DNA of 64,000 bases from Ferruginibacter sp. GTDB taxonomy: Bacteria; Bacteroidota; Bacteroidia; Chitinophagales; Chitinophagaceae. The stretch is taken from contig JAEUVU010000007.1 of the NCBI GenBank assembly GCA_016786725.1, positions 496,001 to 560,000 of the forward strand, read 5' to 3'. The position numbers and the translations under genes are program-made. Of the stretch, positions 42,501 to 50,937 are shown one piece after another. The notes beneath the pieces are model-generated. The model was not told the origin of the DNA. It saw only the letters and a program-made list of their open reading frames with translations, and ran no database searches. Each line of letters opens with the position of its first letter. The first letter of the stretch is position 1.

Positions 42501-44228
42501 ATGAAAGAAATTATAAATAAAATATGGAAGAGTAAATTTTGGTTAGTTATAACCATTATTACATTAGTCGCTACCAACTGGCTGGCATCACTATATCACA
42601 CCCGTATAGATCTTACCAACGAAAAAAGATTCACACTTTCAACACCTACAAAAAAAATATTGAAAAAACTGGATGATGTGGTACAGGTGGATGTTTTCTT
42701 AAAAGGTGATTTTCCCAGCGGCTTTAAAAAATTAACCAACAGTACAGCCGAGATACTACAGGAGTTTAAAGAAATAGCGGGTAATAAATTACAATACCGC
42801 TTTATCAGCCCCGATGAAAATGTTGAAGGCACAGCTGTAAAATGGAGTGACAGTCTTGTTTCTGCAGGTTTGTACCCGATCAATATCAAGTCGCAGTTAA
42901 AAGCAGGGGAGCAACAACAATTGGTGTATCCTGTTGCTTTGGTGTATTATAAAAAGAATGTACTGCCTGTTGTGTTGTTTGAGCAGAAAGGCATGGATGT
43001 AAAGAAATCGTACGCCGATGCAATGAAAGACCTCAACAGCGCCGAAGCAATGATGGAATACAGGTTTGCAGATGCCATTTTCAAAGCATCGCAAACAAAT
43101 AAGCCAATGATTGCCTACGCAACAGGCCATGGCGAACCTGAAGATGTACGGGTTTATGATTTGGCCGAAAATGTATTAAGGCAGGATTATAACCTGCAGC
43201 AATTTAATCTGGCCAGGTTGCCGCTTATACCGGATACTTTTAAATTGCTGATGCTGGTAAAACCTACAGAAAAATTCACTGACGAAGAAAAATTGAAAAT
43301 AGATCAGTTTGTAATGAGAGGAGGAAAAGTGCTGATGTTTATTGACAGGCTGAATGCCGAAATGGACAGCCTGAGAATAAAAAATGAAGTGATTGCTTAT
43401 GACCGGGGGCTGGAACTGAATGACCTGTTGTTTAAATACGGCGCAAGGGTAAACCCCGACCTGGTGATGGACCTGCAATGCGATTTTTTACCTTTTGATG
43501 TGAATGGTAACGGCCAGTTTGAGTTTCTTCACTGGAACTATTTTCCGTTGTTTGAATCCCAATCCAATCATATAATCAATAAAAATCTCGGACTTGTCAG
43601 CGGCAGGTTTGTAAATTCAATTGACACGGTAGAGGCAGAAGGGATAAGAAAAACCTTTTTATTAAGTTCATCTGCAAACTCAAGAACTATTGCCACACCG
43701 GCATTGATAAGCGGTACCGAAAATGTAAACGAGCCTGAAAGTGAAAAATTTAAAAAGGCAAATATTCCTGTAGCTGTTTTGCTGGAAGGTAAATTCACTT
43801 CGCTTTTCAAAAACCGGGCATCGCAGGCCATGCTTGATAGCTTGCAAAAATTTGGCGCCATCTACATGCAGGAAAGTATGGTTGATAATAAGATCATTGT
43901 GGTGGCAGATGGAGATATGGTTTTAAACAGTGTTTCAAAAAATGAACCGCTGCCAATGGGCGTTAATCCTTTAACAGTAGGGTCTCAATATCAATACCAG
44001 TTTGCCAATAAAGATTTTTTGCAGAACTGCCTTGATTATTTGCTCAATTCATCAGGCCTTTCTGAAGCAAAAGCCAAAGATTATACTTTGCGTTTACTTG
44101 ATGGTAAAAAGGTAACTTCACAAAAAGGAACCTGGCAGTTTATAAATATTGCAACGCCGGTTTTAATTATCCTATTGTTTGCACTGCTTTACCAGTTTAT
44201 AAGAAGAAGAAAATACACAGTTAACTAA
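42501..44228 (+). CDS. gldG: Gliding motility ABC transporter subunit GldG
   Basis: A 575-residue protein with an N-terminal span (about 13-31), a large extracytoplasmic ABC_transp_aux domain (IDLTNEKRFTLSTPTKKILKKLDD onward; QLVYPVALVYY; IAYATGHGEPE; MRGGKVLMFIDRL) and a C-terminal span (about 549-567). This is the GldG layout (TIGR03521). It acts with GldF. The terC gene starts one base after its stop, so translation is probably coupled. Confidence 0.93.
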   Translation: MKEIINKIWKSKFWLVITIITLVATNWLASLYHTRIDLTNEKRFTLSTPTKKILKKLDDVVQVDVFLKGDFPSGFKKLTNSTAEILQEFKEIAGNKLQYRFISPDENVEGTAVKWSDSLVSAGLYPINIKSQLKAGEQQQLVYPVALVYYKKNVLPVVLFEQKGMDVKKSYADAMKDLNSAEAMMEYRFADAIFKASQTNKPMIAYATGHGEPEDVRVYDLAENVLRQDYNLQQFNLARLPLIPDTFKLLMLVKPTEKFTDEEKLKIDQFVMRGGKVLMFIDRLNAEMDSLRIKNEVIAYDRGLELNDLLFKYGARVNPDLVMDLQCDFLPFDVNGNGQFEFLHWNYFPLFESQSNHIINKNLGLVSGRFVNSIDTVEAEGIRKTFLLSSSANSRTIATPALISGTENVNEPESEKFKKANIPVAVLLEGKFTSLFKNRASQAMLDSLQKFGAIYMQESMVDNKIIVVADGDMVLNSVSKNEPLPMGVNPLTVGSQYQYQFANKDFLQNCLDYLLNSSGLSEAKAKDYTLRLLDGKKVTSQKGTWQFINIATPVLIILLFALLYQFIRRRKYTVN

Positions 44229-44229
44229 G

Positions 44230-45234
44230 ATGGATAAAACCCAGTTAATATATCTTGTTTTTGGAATTATAATTATCGTGTCGCTCATTGTTGACCTTGG
44301 GTTGATGAGCAAAAAAGACAAGGAGGTTTCTATTAAGCAGGCTTTGTACCAAACCTTTTTTTGGGTGGGCCTTGCATTGGCTTTTTGTATTTTCTTTTGG
44401 ATAGAAGAAGGGCAAAAACCTGCATTGGAATACCTGAGCGCCTACCTGATGGAGTGGAGCCTTAGTATAGACAATATATTTGTGTTCATACTTATTTTTT
44501 CGGCGTTCGGTGTTAAAGAAAAAAATTATGGCCGGGTATTGCTGATAGGTATATTAATGGCTATTGTGTTCAGGATTATTTTTATTACGGTAGGTGTGGT
44601 ACTGGTCGAAAAATTTCACTGGTTATTATATGTGTTTGGGGTTTTTCTGGTGTACACCGGTTACAAAATGTTTGTATCGGTAGAAGAAGAAAAGGAGTTT
44701 GATCCGCAAAAAAGTAAAGTCTATATTTTTTTAAAAAAAATCCTGCCCCTTACACCACATGATGGTAATGGCAAATTTTTGGTGATAGAAAACGGAAAAA
44801 AAAGATACACCACTTTATTTGTAGTGGTAATTATGCTTGCGGCTATTGATCTGGTGTTCGCCCTTGATTCAATACCCGCTGTAATGGGGATTGTTGATAC
44901 CAAAACTGTGGATTATCAGCCTACTGCAAGACTGGTTATTTATACTTCTAATATTTTTGCCGTGCTGGGCCTGCGTTCTTTGTTTTTTCTGCTGAGGAAT
45001 GCGGTAAATAAATTTGATTACCTGCCACAGGGTATTGCCATTGTATTGATATTTATAGGGGTAAAAATGCTCGCAGAGCATTGGATAAACCAATGGATAG
45101 ACAAGACCACACAGGTATTTATTTCGCTGGGCTTTATATTGGTTTGTTTGAGTGCATCTGTTGTGTATTCTATTTTCATAGACAGGGCCGCTGAAAAGGA
45201 AAAAGAAACACCCAAGGATGACCAGGCCCATTAA
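44230..45234 (+). CDS. TerC/Alx-family membrane protein
   Basis: A 334-residue protein with about nine spans. TerC landmarks are the acidic pair motifs WSLSIDNIFVF and AAIDLVFALDSIPAVMGI, plus the region FLVYTGYKMF. TerC/Alx/MeeF proteins export manganese or support metallation of exported proteins; in other lineages they are linked to tellurite resistance. It follows gldG directly and precedes murF/alr. Confidence 0.93.
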   Translation: MDKTQLIYLVFGIIIIVSLIVDLGLMSKKDKEVSIKQALYQTFFWVGLALAFCIFFWIEEGQKPALEYLSAYLMEWSLSIDNIFVFILIFSAFGVKEKNYGRVLLIGILMAIVFRIIFITVGVVLVEKFHWLLYVFGVFLVYTGYKMFVSVEEEKEFDPQKSKVYIFLKKILPLTPHDGNGKFLVIENGKKRYTTLFVVVIMLAAIDLVFALDSIPAVMGIVDTKTVDYQPTARLVIYTSNIFAVLGLRSLFFLLRNAVNKFDYLPQGIAIVLIFIGVKMLAEHWINQWIDKTTQVFISLGFILVCLSASVVYSIFIDRAAEKEKETPKDDQAH

Positions 45235-45284
45235 CGGCTGCAAAAGGGCGGCAGTCAATACTTTAGCTTTACAATAAATGATTG

Positions 45285-47768
45285 ATGTACACCATTGCAG
45301 ATATTGAAAAAATAACCGGGGGCAGGTTTTTGCTATGCCACAACCAGGCTGCTGCAATAGAACACCTGCTGTTAGATAGCCGCAAACTCTTATTCCCGGC
45401 CACATCCGTTTTTTTTGCATTAAACAGCCCCAGGCGAAACGCCCATTCATTTATTGAGGAGTTATACAATAAAGGGGTGAGGTGTTTTGTGGTAGATGCA
45501 AATTTTACAGAGAACGATGCAAATAAATTTTCCGAACTAACCCTTCTGCAGGTACAGGATGTGTTACAGGCATTGCAGCTGCTTGCCTCATTTCACAGGC
45601 AACAGTTTACTTTTCCTGTAATTGGTATAACCGGCAGCAATGGAAAAACTATTGTTAAGGAATGGCTTTACCAGCTGCTGCAGCAGGATTTTAATATTGT
45701 GCGCAGCCCCAAAAGCTATAACTCACAAATCGGGGTGCCACTCAGCATCTGGCAGATGAATGCATCCAATACACTCGGTATTTTTGAGGCAGGTATTTCT
45801 ATGCCCGGAGAAATGGACAGGCTTGAAAAAATAATAAGGCCGGAGACAGGCATTTTTACCAACATAGGAGAAGCTCACAGTGAAGGATTTGAAAATACTG
45901 CAGAAAAGATCAGTGAAAAAATAAAATTATTTTCAAACAGCCATACGGTTGTTTACTGTAAAGATGAGGCAGCGGTTGATGAGGCGATGATTCAGCTTCA
46001 GCAAAAAAACAATACACAACTGATTACCTGGGGCCGGAATGCCGGCGCAACACTCTGCATCAGCAATATACAGGTGCAGCCATTTAATACCGTTATAAAA
46101 GCTGTTTATAAGAGAAAAAAAATTAGCATATCCATACCATTTACAAACGATGCAGCTGTAAAAAATGCCATCACCTGTTGGTGTGTGTTGCTGCACATGC
46201 AGATAACTGAGGAATTGATACAGGAAAGAATGTTACAGTTAAAACCTGTTGAAATGCGCCTGGAGCTTAAGCAGGGCATCAACAACTGCTCCGTGATCAA
46301 TGACAGTTACAGCGCCGATATTACCTCTTTATCTATCGCACTCGATTTTTTGCAACAACAGCAACAGCATCCAAAACGTACGGTTATCATCAGCGATATT
46401 TTGCAAAGCGGCAAATCAAATGAGCTATTGTATAAAGAGGTGGCCGATATCCTGCAGCAAAAAAATATTGACCGGCTTATTGGGGTGGGAACAGAAATTA
46501 TAAAATACAGAGAATTATTTGAGGAGCTGGCTGAAAAAGAATTCTTTAATTCAACTGAAGAATTTTTACAGAAATTTCCGGCCCTGCATTTTTATAATGA
46601 AAGCATTTTATTAAAAGGCGCACGTCTTTTTGAGTTTGAACAGATCAGTCATTTGCTGGAGGAAAAAGTACACCAGACAGTATTGGAGATAAACCTGAAT
46701 GCCATCACTCATAATTTAAACACATACCAACGACTTTTAAATCCTGGAGTTAAATTAATGGCGATGGTAAAAGCGTTCAGTTATGGAAGTGGCGGTTTTG
46801 AAATTGCCAACCTGCTACAGTTTCATAAAGTGGATTATTTGGCGGTTGCTTATGCCGATGAGGGTGTTGAATTGCGAAAGGCCGGAATCACTTTACCCAT
46901 CATGGTGATGAATGCAGAAGAAGTTACTTACGACCTGCTGGTGCAGCACAACCTCGAGCCTGAGCTTTTTTCGTTTGACATCCTCTCAACCTTTGAAGAC
47001 TACTTAATGCGTAATGGTATTCAGAATTATCCTGTACATATAAAACTTGATACCGGCATGCGCCGCCTCGGGTTTGAGAAAAAAGATATTGAGGAATTAT
47101 GCAGTCGCCTGCAATCAACTTCAGTTTTCAAGATACAAACTGTTTTCTCTCACCTGGCAGCAAGTGATTCGGCCTTGCACGATGATTTTACCAATGCGCA
47201 AGCCAAAGCATTTACAGAAGGTTGCGATCAGATACAACAAATAACAGGTTACACATTCCTCCGTCATATTGCCAACACTTCAGCAATCCATCGTCATAAA
47301 AACCTGCAGTTTGATATGATACGCCTCGGCATTGGTTTGTACGGTGTAGATGCTGAGCCTAACATTCAGCAACAATTGAAAAATGTGACCACTTTAAAAA
47401 CCACCATCTCACAAATAAAAAAAATAAAGGCCGGAGAAAGTGTTGGCTACAGCCGCAAAGGAGTTGCAGCAAAAGATTCAGTAATTGCCACAGTAAGAAT
47501 CGGCTATGCAGATGGCTACCCACGTTTATTAAGCAATGGTGTGGGTAAAATGTGGCTGCACAACAGCCTGGTGCCGGTAATAGGTAATGTATGTATGGAT
47601 ATGACCATGCTTGATATAACCGGGGTTGAAGCACAGGAAGGCGATGAAGTGATCGTTTTTGGAGCAAACTTACCGGTAAGTGAACTGGCAACCCTGGCCC
47701 AAAGCATTCCGTACGAAATTTTAACCGGTATATCTCAACGGGTAAAAAGGGTGTATTTTGAGGAATAA
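45285..47768 (+). CDS. murF-alr: Bifunctional MurF ligase / alanine racemase
   Basis: An 827-residue fusion. The MurF half (about 1-450) adds D-Ala-D-Ala to UDP-MurNAc-tripeptide: GITGSNGKT P-loop (117-122 core), SPKSYNSQIGVPLS, FEAGISMPGEMD and INDSYSADITSL. The racemase half (about 466-827) supplies D-Ala: PLP lysine K496 in MVKAFSYGSG, GYADGYPRLLSNG with the catalytic tyrosine region, and a late CMDMTMLDIT. The fusion is known in Bacteroidota and channels D-Ala into wall precursors. The ATG at 45285 is preferred over TTG 45282. Confidence 0.96.
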   Translation: MYTIADIEKITGGRFLLCHNQAAAIEHLLLDSRKLLFPATSVFFALNSPRRNAHSFIEELYNKGVRCFVVDANFTENDANKFSELTLLQVQDVLQALQLLASFHRQQFTFPVIGITGSNGKTIVKEWLYQLLQQDFNIVRSPKSYNSQIGVPLSIWQMNASNTLGIFEAGISMPGEMDRLEKIIRPETGIFTNIGEAHSEGFENTAEKISEKIKLFSNSHTVVYCKDEAAVDEAMIQLQQKNNTQLITWGRNAGATLCISNIQVQPFNTVIKAVYKRKKISISIPFTNDAAVKNAITCWCVLLHMQITEELIQERMLQLKPVEMRLELKQGINNCSVINDSYSADITSLSIALDFLQQQQQHPKRTVIISDILQSGKSNELLYKEVADILQQKNIDRLIGVGTEIIKYRELFEELAEKEFFNSTEEFLQKFPALHFYNESILLKGARLFEFEQISHLLEEKVHQTVLEINLNAITHNLNTYQRLLNPGVKLMAMVKAFSYGSGGFEIANLLQFHKVDYLAVAYADEGVELRKAGITLPIMVMNAEEVTYDLLVQHNLEPELFSFDILSTFEDYLMRNGIQNYPVHIKLDTGMRRLGFEKKDIEELCSRLQSTSVFKIQTVFSHLAASDSALHDDFTNAQAKAFTEGCDQIQQITGYTFLRHIANTSAIHRHKNLQFDMIRLGIGLYGVDAEPNIQQQLKNVTTLKTTISQIKKIKAGESVGYSRKGVAAKDSVIATVRIGYADGYPRLLSNGVGKMWLHNSLVPVIGNVCMDMTMLDITGVEAQEGDEVIVFGANLPVSELATLAQSIPYEILTGISQRVKRVYFEE

Positions 47769-47771
47769 ATT

Positions 47772-47837
47772 TAGGGGTTTAGAAGATTAGATGTTTAGTA
47801 GCACGTGCTTCCCTAAACTTCTAAACCCCTAAACCTC
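47772..47837. repeat. Inverted repeat of GGGGTTTAGAAG words before lspA
   Basis: The left arm, TAGGGGTTTAGAAGATTAG with ATGTTTAG, pairs with the right arm, made of CTAAACTTCTAAACCCCT and AAACCTC. The core AGGGGTTTAGAAG is matched exactly. It ends two bases before the lspA -7 box. Confidence 0.85.
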
Positions 47838-47838
47838 T

Positions 47839-47846
47839 TATCTTTG
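47839..47846 (+). promoter_or_regulatory. -7 box (TATCTTTG) of lspA
   Basis: TATCTTTG is an excellent TAnnTTTG match nine bases before the lspA ATG, so the transcript is predicted to have almost no leader. Confidence 0.55.
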
Positions 47847-47855
47847 CCAACTATT

Positions 47856-48554
47856 ATGAAAGCAAGACATGTAACTTTTATCATCCTCTTAATTATTATT
47901 GCCGACCAGGTGCTTAAGCTGTGGATCAAAACCCATTATCAGCTTAACGAATCGCACAAAATTATCGGCAGCGGGTTTCAGCTTTATTTTGTTGAGAACC
48001 CGGGCATGGCTTATGGCTGGAAATTTGGAGGCAACTGGGGCAAAATGGCGCTTACTATTTTCAGAATGCTGGCTGTTATTTTCGGTACCTGGTATTTAAG
48101 AAAGATCATCAGGGAAAAGCAACATAAAGGCTTTATTTTTTGTGCATCGCTGGTTTATGCAGGCGCATTGGGCAACCTGATAGATTCAGCTTTTTACGGG
48201 TTGATATTTGATAAAGGAATGACCGTTGATCCCATCCTTAAAGATTATACTGGATACAGCGGCCTGGCCGAATTCTCTTCAAACGGGTATGCTTCTTTTC
48301 TGCATGGTAATGTGGTTGATATGCTTCACTTTCCCATTATAGATACAACCTGGCCCAAATGGGTACCCGTTTTTGGAGGGGATAAACTTGAGTTTTTCCG
48401 CCCCATATTCAATATAGCAGATGCATCTATCACGTCTGGTGTTCTCAGCATTTTAGTTTTCCAGAAGCGCTTTTTTAAGCAGCGTAACCAGCAGGAAACG
48501 CATCCAACGGTGGAAACAAATGCAGTAGTTAATGATGAGTCGCAGGTTTCGTAA
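47856..48554 (+). CDS. lspA: Lipoprotein signal peptidase (prolipoprotein peptidase II)
   Basis: A 232-residue four-span aspartyl peptidase cleaving lipoprotein signals before the lipidated cysteine. It has DQVLKLWIK, the FVENPGMAYG loop, GALGNLIDS, and the two catalytic aspartates in GNVVDMLHFP and FNIADASIT. It is longer than the E. coli enzyme because of a loop between helices 3 and 4 (about 118-165) and a polar tail, as is usual in Bacteroidota. Started at ATG 47856. Confidence 0.95.
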   Translation: MKARHVTFIILLIIIADQVLKLWIKTHYQLNESHKIIGSGFQLYFVENPGMAYGWKFGGNWGKMALTIFRMLAVIFGTWYLRKIIREKQHKGFIFCASLVYAGALGNLIDSAFYGLIFDKGMTVDPILKDYTGYSGLAEFSSNGYASFLHGNVVDMLHFPIIDTTWPKWVPVFGGDKLEFFRPIFNIADASITSGVLSILVFQKRFFKQRNQQETHPTVETNAVVNDESQVS

Positions 48555-48591
48555 AATACTTATCTTTAAAATCAAGAAATTTAAATGATTT

Positions 48592-49647
48592 ATGAAACTA
48601 CGTAATCTGCTTACAGCTTTTTTTGCAACAGGTATTTTTTTAACATCCTGCGTAAAAAATGATGATCCCACCGGCGCATCAACCGGTACATTACAAAGCG
48701 CCGTTACTGGCGACTGCTCACCTTTGGTTGTGAACGGTATTTATATGGTTGACAGTGTTTTAACCAGCAATAATTATGTGGATGTTCAGGTAAATGTTAC
48801 TGTTGGTGGAAGTTTTGAAATAAAATCAGACAGCATTAACGGCTATTCATTTAAAAAGACCGGTACTATCAGCGCCGGCTTAAATACTATCCGCTTATAT
48901 GCAAGCGGAAAGCCGGTAGCCACCGGTACCAATACATTTACTGTTGTTTATGGAGGTACGGCCTGTAATTTTACAGTAACCGTTTTTGCAGCAGGTGGCG
49001 GGTTTGGTACCGCATTATATACGCTTGGGGGCTCACCCGGTAACTGTTCTGTATCAAATATTACCGGCAATTACATTGTGGGCCTTGGTATGACAGCAGG
49101 TAATAAAGTAGAAACAACTGTAAATGTAAGCAGCACCGGAACTTATAACCTGCCTGGAGTAGCAATTAATGGTGTAACTTTTAGCGGTAGTGGTGTGTTT
49201 ACCAATCCTGGCATACAAAATATCTTTTTATCTGCATCGGGTACACCGGCCAGCCCGGGGGTTTTCACTTACCCATTAACCAATGGCGCAACAAATTGTA
49301 ATTTTTCAATTAGCTATACCAGTGTTATTACCAATGCAACTTATGCATTAAGCGGTTTTCCGGGTAATTGTACAGCGGCCCAGATAAATGGAACCTATAC
49401 TGCAGGAACAGCTTTAACAGCTTCCAATACTGCTGTAATTAATGTAAACGTAACTTCTCCGGGTGTTTATACAATCTCTACCACAACCGTCAACGGCATC
49501 AGCTTTTCGGCTTCGGGCACCTTTAACATCACCGGCCCTCAGCAGGTTACATTAACTGGTGCCGGCACGCCAACTACGGCAGGCCCGGTTAATTTACAGG
49601 TTTCCGGTAGCGGAAATGTTTGTGGGATATCTGTAACTGTATTATAG
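48592..49647 (+). CDS. Lipoprotein with three beta-sandwich repeats
   Basis: A 351-residue precursor, lipidated at C20 (MKLRNLLTAFFATGIFLTSC). The mature protein is three repeats of about 100 residues, each starting with a Gly/Cys element (GDCSPLVVNGIY, GNCSVSNITGNY, GNCTAAQINGTY), containing VNVTVGG/VNVSSTG/VNVTSPG turns, NGYSF/NGVTF/NGISF, and a closing cysteine (ACNF, NCNF, VCGI), which suggests a disulfide per repeat. No named family is recognised. Secreted, surface-type. TATCTTTA (48561-48568) is a possible -7 box. Confidence 0.8.
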   Translation: MKLRNLLTAFFATGIFLTSCVKNDDPTGASTGTLQSAVTGDCSPLVVNGIYMVDSVLTSNNYVDVQVNVTVGGSFEIKSDSINGYSFKKTGTISAGLNTIRLYASGKPVATGTNTFTVVYGGTACNFTVTVFAAGGGFGTALYTLGGSPGNCSVSNITGNYIVGLGMTAGNKVETTVNVSSTGTYNLPGVAINGVTFSGSGVFTNPGIQNIFLSASGTPASPGVFTYPLTNGATNCNFSISYTSVITNATYALSGFPGNCTAAQINGTYTAGTALTASNTAVINVNVTSPGVYTISTTTVNGISFSASGTFNITGPQQVTLTGAGTPTTAGPVNLQVSGSGNVCGISVTVL

Positions 49648-49796
49648 TTCACCTTTTATTTATGAACAGTATCATGCAGCAAACCCCCGGCCTTTTTACT
49701 CTTAAAAAGACATTAACACAGTAAAGCATAATACTTTAGAAAAAATTACAGAACTTTATCTATAGTACCCGTTGGGTGAAAGACAAAAAAAGATCA

Positions 49797-50672
49797 ATGA
49801 AAAAATTACTTCCTCTGGTATTGGCGGCTATTTTAATTTCCCTTTTTTCCTGCGAAAAAGAATACAGCAATGAAAACACCGGCGGCGGCAGCGATCTTAT
49901 TGTTGGTGTTGATTGCCGTATCAGTAAGATAGTTTATACTGATACTTCGGGCACCAGCATAGGTTTGCCAGGCACAGGGCTGGGTTCAATTGCAGCAGAT
50001 ATCGACAACCTGGATATCGTAACCGAAATACGGCTGTATGACAGCCTTGCAGCGGTTCTTGAATATTGGGGACAACCCGTTTATAGAAATGATACTGTTT
50101 ACATCAGCCCGGATGAATATTTTGTTGCAGATGCAAATAAAAGAATTACAAAAATGCATGGGCTGATAGATCCAACAGACCCTTTTTCATTGCAGTTTGA
50201 TGTTTTTTATGCCTATAATACCGCAGGGTATCTGGTTACAAAAACTTATTTTTTAACCACCACCCCTACTGTGCCGTTCTACAAAGTAGATTATACTTAT
50301 GCAGGCGGCGGAAATCTTGCGCATATGGCGGCTGTTAACCTGCCCAGCGGTGATCTGAATATGGATGCCGATATTACCTATTATAATCTTACTGTGCCCA
50401 GGCGCTTTATTTATCTTTTTCCTGATGAAGTAAATTATGCCCAGTTCACTCAATTCTTCAATTTTGGAGCAAAGAATTTTAATGCACCAAAAGAGATGAA
50501 GGTCAGGAATTACGATCCGGGAAATGTAGTAAGAGATTCTCTTGTTTCTACTTTCAGTAATTACCGCATGAGCAACGATACCTATATTTTAAGCGTGCAG
50601 ATGGGAGGCGATGACCAGCCAAGCATTCCGGCCCTGGCAGGTAAACTGAGTTTTAGTTATAAGTGTAAATAG
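49797..50672 (+). CDS. Hypothetical lipoprotein
   Basis: A 291-residue precursor lipidated at C19 (MKKLLPLVLAAILISLFSC). I use ATG 49797 rather than the GTG at 49776, which would add a charged stretch before the signal. The mature part is rich in Asp/Tyr, with strands such as RISKIVYTDTSG and KVDYTYAGGG, recalling RHS-like single beta-sheet proteins of Bacteroidota, but no family is certain. The TAG stop lies in the left end of the 50670-50937 repeat element. Confidence 0.8.
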   Translation: MKKLLPLVLAAILISLFSCEKEYSNENTGGGSDLIVGVDCRISKIVYTDTSGTSIGLPGTGLGSIAADIDNLDIVTEIRLYDSLAAVLEYWGQPVYRNDTVYISPDEYFVADANKRITKMHGLIDPTDPFSLQFDVFYAYNTAGYLVTKTYFLTTTPTVPFYKVDYTYAGGGNLAHMAAVNLPSGDLNMDADITYYNLTVPRRFIYLFPDEVNYAQFTQFFNFGAKNFNAPKEMKVRNYDPGNVVRDSLVSTFSNYRMSNDTYILSVQMGGDDQPSIPALAGKLSFSYKCK

Positions 50673-50937
50673 GTGTCAGACCACCAAGCATAACGCTGCA
50701 TAACTTATTGCTTCAATAACTTATATTCTTAAATAAAAAGATGTTTATGGTGGCCAGACACCTGCTTCAGGCCGCTACAAAAAATAACAATAGGTTTAAA
50801 TTTGAAAGCGGTTGTCTTTTTTTAAGACAGCCGCTTTTTTAAAGTGTCTGGCCACTGTAAAATCTTTTTGCTTTTAAAAATATGCTGAGTTTTGAAAGGC
50901 ATTATTTTTCAGCACACTGCGTAGTGGCCTGACACTA
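50670..50937. mobile_element. BIME-like element: two REP-like palindromic units in inverted orientation
   Basis: Four related ends occur: GGTGTCAGACCACC (50672-50685), GGTGGCCAGACACC (50749-50762), AGTGTCTGGCCACT (50843-50856) and AGTGGCCTGACACT (50923-50936). Each unit of about 93 bases is bounded by an inverted pair. The two units are recognisable reverse complements along most of their length, sharing for example GTGGCCAGACAC and AAAAAGAT. A terminator hairpin is at the centre. Both outer ends read TAG inward, giving the stop codons of the flanking genes. No transposase is encoded. Confidence 0.7.
50805..50840 (+). terminator. Intrinsic terminator at the centre of the BIME-like element
   Basis: The stem AAGCGGTTGTCTT / AAGACAGCCGCTT (one G-T type mismatch) is followed by TTTT. 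It ends the plus-strand lipoprotein transcript. Confidence 0.8.

Noticed and set aside
49650..49670. GTTCA/TGAAC hairpin after the three-repeat lipoprotein as a terminator
   Set aside because: Only five paired bases with a long AT loop and no T run after it.
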